Below are positions 11,159-23,349 of a DNA stretch of 64,000 nt, in pieces. The position numbers and the translations under genes are program-made. Within the stretch, counting starts at the first letter, position 1. Each line of letters opens with the position of its first letter. The stretch is from NCBI RefSeq assembly GCF_030209745.1, contig NZ_JARVRJ010000011.1, positions 62,001 through 126,000 of the forward strand, written 5' to 3'. Below the pieces are notes generated by a model. The model searched no databases. It had not been told where the DNA came from and was given only the letters and a program-made list of their open reading frames with translations. The DNA is from Arthrobacter sp. fls2-241-R2A-200. GTDB taxonomy: Bacteria > Actinomycetota > Actinomycetes > Actinomycetales > Micrococcaceae.

Positions 11159-11966
11159 CCGGCTTTACTTCGCCATTGGCGGCCACAGGATCCGAACCAT
11201 GAACCGGACCTTCGACGTCGGGTCCCGCGACGTCCTGGCCGGGTAGTTCCTCGACTGGCGGTTCCTGGGTTGGCGCCTCACCGACTGGTGCCTCTTGGCC
11301 CACTGCCTCACCGAAACCGAGAATCGAAGGGACGATCTCGCGGAGCCGTTCCAATTCGATGGCGCCCTGGCGGACAACCCTGAAAGGGGTGGACGTAGCG
11401 TCGACGATGGTCGACGGCACTGCGGCCGTCCCTTCGATCGGCCGGAAGCCGCCCTCGAGATAAACCTCCACGGACTCGGCGAGTTGAAGGCGCGCCTCCG
11501 CGGCGGTTTGTGCCGGTTCCTGGCCGGTGCGATTGGCGGAGGAGACGGCCAAGGGGCCGGTCATCCCGAGAAGGTCCAGGGCGATAGGGTCATCAGGCAT
11601 CCGCAGGGCGACGGTGCCCTTGGTTTCGCCCAAATCCCAGTCCAACGAGGGCTGTGCGTGGAGGATCAGGGTCAGGCCCCCGGGCCACAACGCCTGCGCA
11701 AGCGCCCTGGCATCGGCCGGCACTTCGGTGGCCAGGCCATCAAGTGCGTTGATGCGCGGTATCAGCACCGGAGGGGGCATTTGGCGGCTCCTGCCCTTGG
11801 AGGCCAGCAACAATGTCACGGCCGTCGGCGAGAAGGCGTCAGCGGCAATGCCGTACACGGTGTCCGTAGGGATCACGATGCACTTCTTTTCACTGATGGC
11901 GCGCTTGGCGTGTTGGAGCCCCTCAGCGCGCTGGTCATCGGAAGTGCAGTTGTAAGTAATTGTCAC
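11148..11966 (-). CDS. tsaC: L-threonylcarbamoyladenylate synthase (Sua5/YciO/YrdC family)
   Basis: This enzyme makes threonylcarbamoyl-AMP from threonine, bicarbonate and ATP for the t6A modification of ANN-decoding tRNAs. The YrdC fold is visible: KRAISEKKCIVIPTDTVYGIA, the KGRSRQMPPP loop and SSANRTGQEPAQTA. The conserved domain ends near residue 215. The last 55 or so residues are a Pro/Glu/Gly/Val-rich low-complexity tail (EAPVGEAPTQEPPVEELPG), not the C-terminal Sua5 domain. It is 12 bases after prmC. Confidence 0.92.
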   Translation of the reverse strand: MTITYNCTSDDQRAEGLQHAKRAISEKKCIVIPTDTVYGIAADAFSPTAVTLLLASKGRSRQMPPPVLIPRINALDGLATEVPADARALAQALWPGGLTLILHAQPSLDWDLGETKGTVALRMPDDPIALDLLGMTGPLAVSSANRTGQEPAQTAAEARLQLAESVEVYLEGGFRPIEGTAAVPSTIVDATSTPFRVVRQGAIELERLREIVPSILGFGEAVGQEAPVGEAPTQEPPVEELPGQDVAGPDVEGPVHGSDPVAANGEVKPDDS

Positions 11967-11978
11967 AGCGCTATTCTT

Positions 11979-12851
11979 TCATTCATCCGGAACAGTCCCG
12001 GCCAGCAGCGCGCTGGTTGCGCGTTCCTTGCCGTTCAGGTCGAGGTGCGTGGTGACGTTGGACCAACGTCCGGTGCGTTTGAGCATCGTGGCGATCCACG
12101 CCGCTTGGACTTCAGCGTGTTCCATGACGAAGTAACCACCGGATTTCAGTAACCTTGCCGCTGAAGCGGCGGCCGCCGTCGGAAGTTCCATGCCATCCGC
12201 TCCCCCACCGTACAGTGCCTCCGGTGGATCGTGCAGCGCAACTTCGGGTTCTGTGGGTATCGCTTCTGCCGGGATGTAGGGCGGGTTGGATACGACGACG
12301 TCGAAAGTTCCGTTGTGTTCAGGGAGGGCATCCCGGAGATCGCCCTGGATAAGGGTTACTCCGAGGGGTTCCAGGTTCCGCATGGCCCACGCGTGTGCGA
12401 ACGGGCTGTATTCGACGGCGTGTACCTCAGCGCCCGGTACCTCCTGCGCGATCGAACCGGCTATGGCACCGGATCCTGTGCCCAGGTCCACCACTTTAGG
12501 ATGGGCCATCCCCGCAACGTGGTCGATCACCAACTGGACCACCGATTCGGTTTCGGGCCGGGGAACGAAGACACCTGGACCCACGCGCAGCTCAAGATGA
12601 CGGAAATATGCGACGCCGGTGATGTGCTGCAAGGGGACCCGCTCGGCACGCTCGGAAACCAGTTCCGCGTATCCTTCGGGAGCGGGTGAGTCCCCAAGGA
12701 GCATCGCACGGAGGCGCCCGAGGCCAACGCCCAGCAGGTGGTCGGCCAACAGTTCGGCATCGACCCGCGGGCTGGGAACGCCGGCGTCGGCCAAGATGTC
12801 CGTAGCCTCGCGAACGGCATCCGCGAGGCTTTGTCCTTGGTGGAACGCCAT
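11979..12851 (-). CDS. prmC: Peptide chain release factor N5-glutamine methyltransferase
   Basis: This SAM-dependent enzyme methylates the Gln of the GGQ motif in release factors. The SAM-binding VVDLGTGSGAIAGSIAQEVP and the catalytic VVSNPPYIP are present, with the helical N-terminal substrate domain before them. The ATG at 12851 (MAFHQGQSLADAV), one base after the prfA stop, fits the family better than a start 12 codons upstream. Its substrate, RF1, is encoded by the adjacent gene. Confidence 0.95.
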   Translation of the reverse strand: MAFHQGQSLADAVREATDILADAGVPSPRVDAELLADHLLGVGLGRLRAMLLGDSPAPEGYAELVSERAERVPLQHITGVAYFRHLELRVGPGVFVPRPETESVVQLVIDHVAGMAHPKVVDLGTGSGAIAGSIAQEVPGAEVHAVEYSPFAHAWAMRNLEPLGVTLIQGDLRDALPEHNGTFDVVVSNPPYIPAEAIPTEPEVALHDPPEALYGGGADGMELPTAAAASAARLLKSGGYFVMEHAEVQAAWIATMLKRTGRWSNVTTHLDLNGKERATSALLAGTVPDE

Positions 12852-12852
12852 G

Positions 12853-13926
12853 CTATTCGCCGATGGCGTCCAGGCGGGCCTGCTCATCAGCCTCGATGGC
12901 CGACTGAATGACTGGTTCCAAGTCGCCGTTCATCACCGCATCAAGGTTGTACGCCTTGTAGCCGGTACGGTGGTCCGCGATCCGGTTTTCCGGGAAGTTG
13001 TAGGTCCGGATCCGCTCCGACCGGTCCATGGTGCGGATCTGCGACTTGCGCTGTTCAGAGTTGGCGGCATCGATCTGCTCCTGCTGGTGGGCAAGGAGAC
13101 GGGCGCGGAGGACGCGCATGCCGGCTTCGCGGTTCTGGAGCTGCGATTTTTCGTTCTGCATGGCCACCACGATGCCCGTGGGCAGGTGGGTGATGCGGAC
13201 GGCGGAGTCAGTGGTGTTCACGGACTGACCGCCAGGCCCTGATGAACGGTAGACGTCAATTTTGAGGTCGTTCTGGTTGATCTCAAGTTCTTCGGGTTCA
13301 TCCACTTCAGGAAGTACCAGCACACCGGCGGCGGAGGTATGGATGCGGCCCTGGGACTCTGTGACGGGCACCCGCTGAACGCGGTGTACCCCGCCTTCAA
13401 ATTTCAACCGGGCGAAAACGCCCTGGGCGGGATCGTTCGAGTTGCCCTTGATGGCAACAGCGACGTCTTTGTAGCCACCAAGGTCGGACTCGGTGGCCGA
13501 GATCAGTTCGGTCTTCCAGCCGCGCGATTCCGCGTAGCGCATGTACATGCGGAGGAGATCGCCGGCGAACAAAGCGGCCTCATCTCCACCTTCGCCACCC
13601 TTTACTTCAAGGATCACGTTGCGGGCATCGTCCGGGTCACGCGGAATCAGCAGGCGACGGAGCTTCTCCTGGGCTTTGGGAATCAGTTCCTCGAGTTGCG
13701 CCACCTCAGCGGCGAACTCGGCATCCTCGTCAGCCATTTCCCTTGCAGCTTCAAGATCGTCATTGAGCCCGCGCCATTTGTTATACGCTTCCACGATCCC
13801 CTGAAGCTGGGCAGACCGACGCCCCAACTTACGGGCCGCGGACTGATCGGCATAAACAGCAGGATCACTCAACTGCGCCTGAATGGCAGCGTGCTCATCA
13901 AGCAATCCCTGTACGGACTCAAACAT
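12853..13926 (-). CDS. prfA: Peptide chain release factor 1
   Basis: RF1 reads UAA and UAG and triggers peptidyl-tRNA hydrolysis. The catalytic GGQ is in [16 protein letters not shown]. The class I release-factor fold is continuous from [16 protein letters not shown] to the C-terminal helix. The ATG at 13926 is preferred to a TTG two codons upstream because AGAGG lies about 8 bases before it. It is followed directly by prmC. Confidence 0.96.
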   Translation of the reverse strand: MFESVQGLLDEHAAIQAQLSDPAVYADQSAARKLGRRSAQLQGIVEAYNKWRGLNDDLEAAREMADEDAEFAAEVAQLEELIPKAQEKLRRLLIPRDPDDARNVILEVKGGEGGDEAALFAGDLLRMYMRYAESRGWKTELISATESDLGGYKDVAVAIKGNSNDPAQGVFARLKFEGGVHRVQRVPVTESQGRIHTSAAGVLVLPEVDEPEELEINQNDLKIDVYRSSGPGGQSVNTTDSAVRITHLPTGIVVAMQNEKSQLQNREAGMRVLRARLLAHQQEQIDAANSEQRKSQIRTMDRSERIRTYNFPENRIADHRTGYKAYNLDAVMNGDLEPVIQSAIEADEQARLDAIGE

Positions 13927-14055
13927 TTTCAAACCTCTTTCGACTTCTACAAGTCTAATAACTGCATCGTGGGCTCACGTGCAGCCCATCCGGCGGGGCC
14001 TACGTGCGCGGTATGACCTCACGTGGTGTCGGGTCAAGGATTCCGTTAAACAAAG

Positions 14056-14112
14056 ACCGCTCAAAATATGCCGGCCCGCCGTAGGGGGCGGGTCCGGCAT
14101 ATTTTGAGCGGT
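14056..14112 (-). terminator. Rho gene terminator, long inverted repeat
   Basis: An almost perfect inverted repeat of about 25 bp per arm (arms 14056-14080 and 14087-14112, one bulged base) lies 10 bases after the rho stop. In the minus-strand transcript the stem is followed by CTTTGTTTAA, a weak U-rich run. It probably ends rho transcription and separates it from prfA. Confidence 0.75.
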
Positions 14113-14122
14113 TAGAGCACAG

Positions 14123-16327
<2,205 letters not shown>

Positions 16328-16632
16328 GAAGGATCCTTCCCCCTCGACGGCGTCCAGAACGAGAGCCGGACGCGATGATTTGTTCTGGGCTGCAGTTCAG
16401 ATCTGCAACCGGTGATGTGGCCGTGCCTGAAGGATTTTGGCCAACAGGGCCGGATAATGATCGCCTTCACTGGCTCCGGTGACCCGGACAGCCGACTGAA
16501 CTTCAGGAAACAGAGAGATTTCTGCGGCACCTGAGACAGGCCGGAAAGAGACGGCACCGCCAGACGTTGGCACAGTAGACGAAAGGTACGGCGAATCCGC
16601 CGAGATCCAAAATCAGGGAACTGCCCGCGGCT
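16328..16632. other. Leader region upstream of rho
   Basis: About 300 bases between thrB and rho contain no convincing gene. The stretch just upstream of the rho GTG carries its ribosome-binding site. It is the natural place for a rho promoter and for Rho autoregulation (known in other bacteria), but I see no definite terminator or attenuator hairpin here. Confidence 0.5.
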
Positions 16633-17607
16633 TTACCGCCGGTGCACTCCCACTCTAGCACCTTCAATGTCTACTGCCAGCGTCATCACGCGCCAAGTAA
16701 CTCCGGGAGTGTCGCCCGCCGTGAACGCTTCAATGAACTCAACCACCCCGGATGCTTCGTTCCCGCCATTAGCCAGGACCAAAACGGTCGGTCCTGCACC
16801 GGAGACCACTGCAGCGTAACCGGCGGAACGAAGGGCTCCGATGAGCTCGGCGCTGGGGCGCATCGCCTCCGCCCGGTAGCTTTGGTGCAAGTAGTCCTCC
16901 GTACCAGGCAGCAGTAGCTCCGGCCTGGCGGTCAAGGCATGGATCAACAGCGCGGCCCTGCCTGAGTTCATGGCGGCAGCATGGTGTCCGACCGATGCCG
17001 GCAGGAGTCCCCGGGCTGTTTCGGTAGACAGTTCGTAGTCAGGGACTGCAACCACCGGCACAATTGAGGAAACGACGTCCGCCCGTGTGCTGCTGTACTG
17101 CTCGCTGTCCTGCCACGACAGCGCCAGTCCGCCGAAAATGGCCGGTGCGACGTTGTCCGGATGGCCCTCGATTTCGCTGGTCAGTTGCAAGATCCAGTCC
17201 CGGTCCCGCTGCGCCTCCACGGGTACCAAAGCATTAGCCACAGTAACCGCCGCTACAACAGCGGACGCCGAGGAACCCAGGCCGCGACCGTGGGGCGTCA
17301 CGTTGTCGGCGGTAATGCGGAGGCCGTCCTGCCGAAAGCCCAGCCGATCGAGAGCGAGATCAATGGCACGAACCACCAAATGGCTGGCGTCGCGTGGGAG
17401 CGTATCGGCACCCTCACCGGAGAGTTCGAACTCGAGTTCTCCGGTGCTGAGTGTTTCCACGGTCAGGGTGTCGTAAATGGACAAGGCCAAGCCGAGGCTG
17501 TCGTAGCCGGGGCCCAGGTTGGCACTCGTACCGGGGACCGTGACGGTCAGCCGCTGGCCTGGCGCGACGAGTGCACGACCAGTCGCGGTGGGCTGCGTTG
17601 ATTCCAC
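16633..17607 (-). CDS. thrB: Homoserine kinase
   Basis: This GHMP-family kinase phosphorylates homoserine to O-phosphohomoserine. The ATP-binding motif is visible as HGRGLGSSASAVVAAV, with the N-terminal VTVPGTSANLGPGYDSLGLAL and the C-terminal VSGAGPTVLVLA typical of the family. At 324 residues it is full length. It starts two bases after the thrC stop and is the last gene of the argS-lysA-hom-thrC-thrB operon. Confidence 0.96.
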   Translation of the reverse strand: MESTQPTATGRALVAPGQRLTVTVPGTSANLGPGYDSLGLALSIYDTLTVETLSTGELEFELSGEGADTLPRDASHLVVRAIDLALDRLGFRQDGLRITADNVTPHGRGLGSSASAVVAAVTVANALVPVEAQRDRDWILQLTSEIEGHPDNVAPAIFGGLALSWQDSEQYSSTRADVVSSIVPVVAVPDYELSTETARGLLPASVGHHAAAMNSGRAALLIHALTARPELLLPGTEDYLHQSYRAEAMRPSAELIGALRSAGYAAVVSGAGPTVLVLANGGNEASGVVEFIEAFTAGDTPGVTWRVMTLAVDIEGARVGVHRR

Positions 17608-17609
17608 TC

Positions 17610-18713
17610 TTAGTTTTCTTCCAGTCCCAGTTCCGCTGCAACGGTGACGACGTCGTTGGGTACCTTGACCGGCTGGACGTCACTGCCGCCTTCGGTCCGG
17701 AGTGCCCACTGGGGGTCCTTAAGTCCGTGGCCCGTGACAGTGATGACGATGGTTTTACCGGACGGAACATCACCGGCAGCGTGCTTCTTAATCAATCCGG
17801 CCACGCCCGCGGCGGAACCGGGCTCCACGAACACGCCCTCCTTGGCGGACAGCCACCTGTGGGCGTCAAGAATCTCCTCATCGGTGACGGCTTCGATCAA
17901 CCCACCGGACTCATCACGTGCGGCAACGGCTGTGTCCCACGACGCAGGGTTACCGATCCGGATTGCTGTGGCAATGGTGTCCGGATCCGTGATGGGGTGG
18001 CCCGCTACGAAGGGAGCGGCACCTGCAGCCTGGAAGCCCCACATGATCGGAGTCTTGGTGGCGACGGCGGGAAGTGTTCCGTTGGGAGTCTCGAAGGGAG
18101 CCGCGTACTCTTTGTAACCCTTCCAGTAGGCGCTGATGTTTCCTGCGTTACCGACCGGCAAGACATGGATGTCCGGTGCGTCACCCAAGGTGTCGACAAC
18201 CTCGAAGGCGCCAGTCTTCTGGCCCTGGATACGAGCAGGGTTAACCGAGTTAACCAGGAATACGGGATAGGCCTCACCGAGCTTGCGGGCGATGTCCAGG
18301 CAGTTGTCGAAGTTGCCGTCGACCTGCAGCAGCGTGGCACCGTGGGCGATCGCCTGGCTGAGCTTGCCCATGGAGATCTTGCCCTCCGGAACCAGCACGG
18401 CGCACTTAAGGCCTGCCGCAGTGGCATAGGCAGCTGCGGACGCTGAGGTGTTGCCCGTTGACGCGCAGACAACTGCCTTTGCGCCGGCTTCGACAGCAGC
18501 CGTCATGGCCATGGTCATCCCACGGTCCTTGAAGGAACCCGTGGGATTCATGCCTTCAACCTTGAGGTAGACCTCGGAGCCGGTCAGCTCGGAGAGTTTC
18601 AGGGCGTGCACCAGTGGTGTTCCGCCCTCCCCGAGGGTGATGACCTTCGTAGCTTCGGTCACGGGCAAACGATCGGCGTATTCGCGGATGACTCCGCGCC
18701 ATTGGTGAGCCAC
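17610..18713 (-). CDS. thrC: Threonine synthase
   Basis: This fold-type II PLP enzyme converts O-phosphohomoserine to threonine. The PLP lysine is in [16 protein letters not shown], and the phosphate-binding glycine loop is [13 protein letters not shown]. At 367 residues it is of the short (actinobacterial/Bacillus) class. It begins immediately after the hom stop, so the threonine branch is tightly coupled. Confidence 0.96.
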   Translation of the reverse strand: MAHQWRGVIREYADRLPVTEATKVITLGEGGTPLVHALKLSELTGSEVYLKVEGMNPTGSFKDRGMTMAMTAAVEAGAKAVVCASTGNTSASAAAYATAAGLKCAVLVPEGKISMGKLSQAIAHGATLLQVDGNFDNCLDIARKLGEAYPVFLVNSVNPARIQGQKTGAFEVVDTLGDAPDIHVLPVGNAGNISAYWKGYKEYAAPFETPNGTLPAVATKTPIMWGFQAAGAAPFVAGHPITDPDTIATAIRIGNPASWDTAVAARDESGGLIEAVTDEEILDAHRWLSAKEGVFVEPGSAAGVAGLIKKHAAGDVPSGKTIVITVTGHGLKDPQWALRTEGGSDVQPVKVPNDVVTVAAELGLEEN

Positions 18714-20030
18714 TTAGACTCCTTCTACCCGCAGTACGGATGTTACAGAATTGATGACGTCCAGACCCTTCACGGCCTCAACGGTCGCTGCGAGTGCAGC
18801 TTCGGATGCTCGGTGCGTGACGATTTTCAGCTCAGCCGACTCCACTTTCGAGTTGGTGTCGCGGTGGATCGTTTGGCGCATGATTTCGATGGAGACACCG
18901 TGCTCCGCAAATATTTGGGTGATCCGTGCCAGCACACCTGCCTGGTCAGCAACGTCCAGGCCGATGTAGTAGCTGGTGGTGGAAGCATCGATCGGGAGCG
19001 CCGGAACATGGCCGGTGGTCGTTTCCGTGCGGCCCGGGCCACCCAGAACCAAGCGGCGCGCAGCGGAGACGAGGTCTCCCAGCACTGCCGATGCAGTGGG
19101 AGTGCCTCCTGCGCCCTGGCCGTAGAACATCAACTCGCCCGCGTTTTCCGCTTCGATGAAGACAGCATTGAAGGCACCGCGGACGGCGGCGAGCGGGTGC
19201 TCGCGTGGAAGCAGCGTGGGGTGCACCCGCACCGAGATCCCGTTGGCGTCTCCGGCACTGCTGATCTTTTCGGCGATGGCCAGCAGCTTAATGACGAACC
19301 CTGCGTCCTTGGCAGCGGCGATGTCCTCGGCGCTGACCTTGGTGATGCCCTCGCAGTACACGTCATCCAGCGAGAACCGGGTGTGGAAGGAAAGTGCCGC
19401 CAGAATCGCGGCCTTTGCGGCGGCGTCGTGACCCTCAATGTCTGCGGTGGGGTCGGCTTCGGCGTAACCCAGGCGCTGCGCCTCGGCGAGGGCGTCAGCG
19501 AACTGGGCGCCAGTGGTGTCCATCTGATCAAGGATGAAGTTGGTGGTGCCGTTGACGATGCCCAAGACGCGGGTGATGCGGTCCCCGGAGAGGCTGTCGC
19601 GGATCGGGCGCAGGATCGGAATGGCCCCGGCGACCGCGGCTTCGTAGGACAGCTGGACCCCTGCTTTGTCCGCCTCTTCGTAGAGGGTGGGCCCGTCTTG
19701 GGCAAGGAGGGCCTTGTTGCCGGTGACCACGCATGCGCCGTTTTGGATGGCCGTCAGGATCAGCGAACGCGCGGGCTCAATGCCGCCCATCAACTCGATG
19801 ACCAGATCTGCGTCCTTGACCAAGGTGTCGGCGTCGGTGGTGAACAGTTCACGCGGCAGTTCGACATCCCGCGGCGCATCCACAGTGCGGACGGCGATGC
19901 CGGTCAGTTCCAGGCGCGCGCCGCTACGGGCAGCCAGGGCCTCGGCGTCGTCAATCAGAATCCGTGCGACCTGGGCCCCAACGTTGCCACAGCCCAGCAG
20001 GGCCACCTTCAAGGTTCGCACTTCAGACAT
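18714..20030 (-). CDS. hom: Homoserine dehydrogenase
   Basis: This enzyme reduces aspartate semialdehyde to homoserine at the branch toward threonine, methionine and isoleucine. The NAD(P) motif KVALLGCGNVGAQVARIL, the substrate segment GIVNGTTNFIL and a C-terminal ACT domain (YYIGLDVADQAGVLARITQIF) are visible. The ACT domain is the usual site of threonine feedback inhibition. It overlaps the end of lysA by 8 bases. No aspartokinase is fused to it. Confidence 0.97.
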   Translation of the reverse strand: MSEVRTLKVALLGCGNVGAQVARILIDDAEALAARSGARLELTGIAVRTVDAPRDVELPRELFTTDADTLVKDADLVIELMGGIEPARSLILTAIQNGACVVTGNKALLAQDGPTLYEEADKAGVQLSYEAAVAGAIPILRPIRDSLSGDRITRVLGIVNGTTNFILDQMDTTGAQFADALAEAQRLGYAEADPTADIEGHDAAAKAAILAALSFHTRFSLDDVYCEGITKVSAEDIAAAKDAGFVIKLLAIAEKISSAGDANGISVRVHPTLLPREHPLAAVRGAFNAVFIEAENAGELMFYGQGAGGTPTASAVLGDLVSAARRLVLGGPGRTETTTGHVPALPIDASTTSYYIGLDVADQAGVLARITQIFAEHGVSIEIMRQTIHRDTNSKVESAELKIVTHRASEAALAATVEAVKGLDVINSVTSVLRVEGV

Positions 20031-21495
20031 TCGCCACTCCCATGTCGCGGTTCAAGAGATCTTCTTCGGTTTCCCCGCGGACAATCAACCGGGCGGCTCC
20101 GTCGCGTACAGCGACAACGCCAGGCCGGGCCAGGTAGTTGTAATTGCTGGAGAGGGCCCAGCAGTAGGCGCCGGTACCCGGTACTGCGAGCAAATCACCG
20201 GCTGCCACATCCGCGGGCAGATATACATCTCTAACAACTATGTCGCCGCTCTCGCAATGTTTGCCCACTACTCGGGACAAGTGGGGAGCTGCAGTCGAGG
20301 TGCGTGAAGCCAGAATGGCCGAATAATCCGCGTCGTAAAGCACCGGACGGGCGTTATCGCTCATGCCGCCGTCCACCGACACATAGCGGCGGGGATACGT
20401 AACGTTCTCCGGACCGGCGCCCGACCCGGGAGCATCCACGCGGACCGTTTTGAGCGTCCCCACTTCGTACAGCGTGAAGGTGGAGCTGCCAACGATTGCC
20501 CGGCCCGGTTCGATGGAAATACGGGGCGCCGTGATGCCAAGTCCGGCACACGTCGAACGGACGACGGCGGCCATCGCCTCAGCGATCTCGGCGGCAGGCC
20601 GGGGTGTGTCCACGGGTGTATAGGCAATGCCGTATCCCCCGCCGAGATCGAGCTCGGGAAGCGTGATGGAATACTTCGCCTGCATGGCGGCAAGGAAACC
20701 TAAGAGCTTTTCCGCTGCAAGGGCGAAGCCATCAGGCTCGAAGATCTGTGAACCAATGTGGCAATGCAGTCCCAAGAGCTCCACGCTCGCATAGGAGGTG
20801 GCGGCAGCTACAGCTTCCTCGGCTGCCGACAAGCCTGCTTGATCCGTGGAGTCCCCTGCCATGGAAAGGCCAAACTTCTGGTCCTCATGGGCCGTGGCGA
20901 TGAACTCATGGGTGTGCGCATGGACGCCCGGTGTCAGGCGCAACATGACCTTGGCCGTTTCTCCGCGGCCGGAAGCGATTTTGGCCACGCGTTCGAGTTC
21001 GTCGAGGCTGTCCACAACGATCCGGCCAAGCTTCATGTCCAAAGCGCGGTTGATCTCAGCGTCGGACTTGTTGTTGCCGTGCAGGCCGAGGTTGGGCCCG
21101 TCGATCCCCGCGCGCGCAGCAACGGCCAGTTCCCCGCCGGAGCAGGTGTCCAGGCGAAGCCCTTCCTCCCGCACCCAGCTGGCAACTGCCGTACAGAGGA
21201 AGGATTTACCGGCGTAATAGACGTCCACTCCCCCGCAGATGTCCGCAAAGGCGGCATCAAAGGCTTCCTTGAACGCCTTGGCGCGGGACCGGAAATCCGT
21301 TTCGCTCATGACGAAGAGCGGGGTGCCGAATTGTTCCTTGAGATCCTTCACCGCGATCCCGTGGACCGTTAGTTCACCGTCGTCGTTCCTGCCCACGCCC
21401 TCAGCCCACAGGGGCGACTGAAGTGCATTGAGATCTTCGGGGACGGCAAGCCATTCGGGCGCGAGCGGCGAAGGCTGCGCAGCGTCTGTGTTCAT
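20023..21495 (-). CDS. lysA: Diaminopimelate decarboxylase
   Basis: This alanine-racemase-fold PLP enzyme makes lysine from meso-diaminopimelate. The PLP lysine is in DVYYAGKSFLCTAV, the phosphate-binding glycines are in LDLGGGYGIAY, and the CESGD segment carries the active-site Cys from the partner subunit. The N-terminus is about 40 residues longer than in shorter homologues. It sits 3 bases after argS and overlaps hom. Confidence 0.96.
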   Translation of the reverse strand: MNTDAAQPSPLAPEWLAVPEDLNALQSPLWAEGVGRNDDGELTVHGIAVKDLKEQFGTPLFVMSETDFRSRAKAFKEAFDAAFADICGGVDVYYAGKSFLCTAVASWVREEGLRLDTCSGGELAVAARAGIDGPNLGLHGNNKSDAEINRALDMKLGRIVVDSLDELERVAKIASGRGETAKVMLRLTPGVHAHTHEFIATAHEDQKFGLSMAGDSTDQAGLSAAEEAVAAATSYASVELLGLHCHIGSQIFEPDGFALAAEKLLGFLAAMQAKYSITLPELDLGGGYGIAYTPVDTPRPAAEIAEAMAAVVRSTCAGLGITAPRISIEPGRAIVGSSTFTLYEVGTLKTVRVDAPGSGAGPENVTYPRRYVSVDGGMSDNARPVLYDADYSAILASRTSTAAPHLSRVVGKHCESGDIVVRDVYLPADVAAGDLLAVPGTGAYCWALSSNYNYLARPGVVAVRDGAARLIVRGETEEDLLNRDMGVANV

Positions 21496-21498
21496 GGC

Positions 21499-23163
21499 CT
21501 ACATCCGTTCCGGCGCCGAAACGCCCAGCAGTTCGAGTCCGTTGGCAAGCACTTGGCTGGTGGCATCGTTCAACCACAAACGCGTACGGTTGACGTCCTG
21601 GACCGGCTCGTCCCCCAGTGGTGAAACCCGGCAGGCATCGTACCAGCGGTGATACGCACCGGCGATGACTTCCAGGTGCCGGGCCACTCGATGGGGTTCC
21701 CGCAACTCGGCCGCCTTGGCGATGATGGAGGGGTAGCTACCGAGATAGGACAGCAACTCATTCTCCGTGGGGTGGTCCAGCAAGGAAGCATCGAAGACAT
21801 CGATTCCGTCAACTGTCCGGTGCACACCCGCCTCGGCTGCATTCCGCGCTGTGCCCCGTGAACGGGCGTGGGCGTACTGGACGTAAAACACCGGGTTCTC
21901 GTTGCTGTTCTTTTTCAACAGTTCCGGGTCAAGCGTCAACGGCGAATCGGCCGGGAAGCGCGCCAACGAGTAGCGCACCGCATCCTTGCCAAGCCAGGAA
22001 ATGAGGTCCTTGAGTTCGATGATGTTGCCCGCGCGCTTGGAGAGCTTGGCGCCATTGACGGATACCAACTGGCCGATCAGGACCTCGATGTTGACCTCGG
22101 GGTCATCCCCTGCACAGGCCGCGATGGCCTTGAGGCGGTTAATGTACCCATGGTGGTCTGCTCCGAGCAGATAGATCTTCTCGGTGAAGCCACGGTCCTT
22201 TTTGGACAGGTAATACGCAGCGTCCGCAGCGAAGTACGTGGGCTCTCCGTTGGCCCGGATCATGACGCGATCCTTGTCGTCGCCAAAGTCGGTGGTCCGC
22301 AGCCATACGGCCCCACCGTCATCGAACACATGGCCTTGTTCGCGAAGGCGCGCGACGGCCGATTCGATCGCACCGGCGTCGTGCAGTTCTTTTTCCGAAA
22401 AGAAGACGTCGAACTCAACGCCAAACTCCGCAAGCGTGGTCTTGATGTCCGCCATCTGTGCCTCGTAGGCCGCGGCGCGGATAACCGGCAACGCGGCCTC
22501 GTCCGTCAACTCCCGAATACCGGGGTGGGCCTTGAGGACCTCGTCTCCGAGTTCGCGAATGTATTCGCCGGGATAGCCGCCTTCCGGAACCCCACGCCCG
22601 TGAAGGCGGGACAGCACCGAGTTGGCGAATACGTTCATTTGCGAGCCGGCGTCGTTGATGTAGTACTCGGCAGTGACGTCCGCCCCCGACGCCCGCAGGA
22701 CACGGGCAATAGCATCGCCCAAGGCAGCCCAGCGCGTGTGTCCAATGTGCAGCGGACCGGTGGGGTTGGCCGAAACGAACTCCATGTTGACCACGCGGCC
22801 TGCGAGCGCCTGGTTGGTGCCGTAGCTCGCTCCAGCTTCCACAATGGCCTTGGCGAGGGCGCCCGCGGCGGCCGCGTCAACGGTGATGTTCAGGAATCCC
22901 GGACCTGCGATGTCAACGCGTGTGACACCGGGAATGGCTTGCAGGTGGTTGCTGAGGATGCCTGCGAACTCCCGGGGACTCATTCCGGCCTGCTTGGCCA
23001 GTTGCAACGCGATGTTGGTGGCCCAGTCCCCGTGCTCCCTGTTCTTGGGTCGCTCCACGCGCACGGCATCCGGCACGGCAGTTTCCGTCAAGGCGATGTC
23101 GCCGGCGGCGATGGCGTCCTTTAGGCAGGCGGATATGGCAGCAGAGAGTTCTTCGGGAGTCAC
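21499..23163 (-). CDS. argS: Arginyl-tRNA synthetase
   Basis: A 554-residue class I aminoacyl-tRNA synthetase. The HIGH motif is in NPTGPLHIGHTRWAALGD. The KMSKS loop is represented by GAKLSKRAGNIIELKDL. The N-terminal Arg-tRNA recognition domain and the C-terminal anticodon-binding helical domain (ending LLGVSAPERM) are complete. The start is a GTG at 23163. The argS-lysA pairing is characteristic of actinobacteria. Confidence 0.97.
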   Translation of the reverse strand: MTPEELSAAISACLKDAIAAGDIALTETAVPDAVRVERPKNREHGDWATNIALQLAKQAGMSPREFAGILSNHLQAIPGVTRVDIAGPGFLNITVDAAAAGALAKAIVEAGASYGTNQALAGRVVNMEFVSANPTGPLHIGHTRWAALGDAIARVLRASGADVTAEYYINDAGSQMNVFANSVLSRLHGRGVPEGGYPGEYIRELGDEVLKAHPGIRELTDEAALPVIRAAAYEAQMADIKTTLAEFGVEFDVFFSEKELHDAGAIESAVARLREQGHVFDDGGAVWLRTTDFGDDKDRVMIRANGEPTYFAADAAYYLSKKDRGFTEKIYLLGADHHGYINRLKAIAACAGDDPEVNIEVLIGQLVSVNGAKLSKRAGNIIELKDLISWLGKDAVRYSLARFPADSPLTLDPELLKKNSNENPVFYVQYAHARSRGTARNAAEAGVHRTVDGIDVFDASLLDHPTENELLSYLGSYPSIIAKAAELREPHRVARHLEVIAGAYHRWYDACRVSPLGDEPVQDVNRTRLWLNDATSQVLANGLELLGVSAPERM

Positions 23164-23349
23164 GCATCTAGCCTACCGGGGGCCCACAGAGACGCGGAAT
23201 TGATGCTCGTTTATGTGGAAAAATTGATCAGGGGCTGAACCATTACACATGATTCGACGTTATGAATGACGTAAGAGTTGGCTGCGAGCGCCATCCAGTT
23301 CCGAACCCTACAAGTTACCGATTCTTGTCCAGCTGAAACGAGCAGATCC

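Noticed and set aside
18606..20234. Plus-strand open frame opposite hom and thrC (542 codons)
   Set aside because: It spans the ends of two real genes on the other strand; this is a high-GC frame shadow.
21868..23124. Plus-strand open frame opposite argS
   Set aside because: It is fully covered by argS with intact HIGH motif; no similarity seen.
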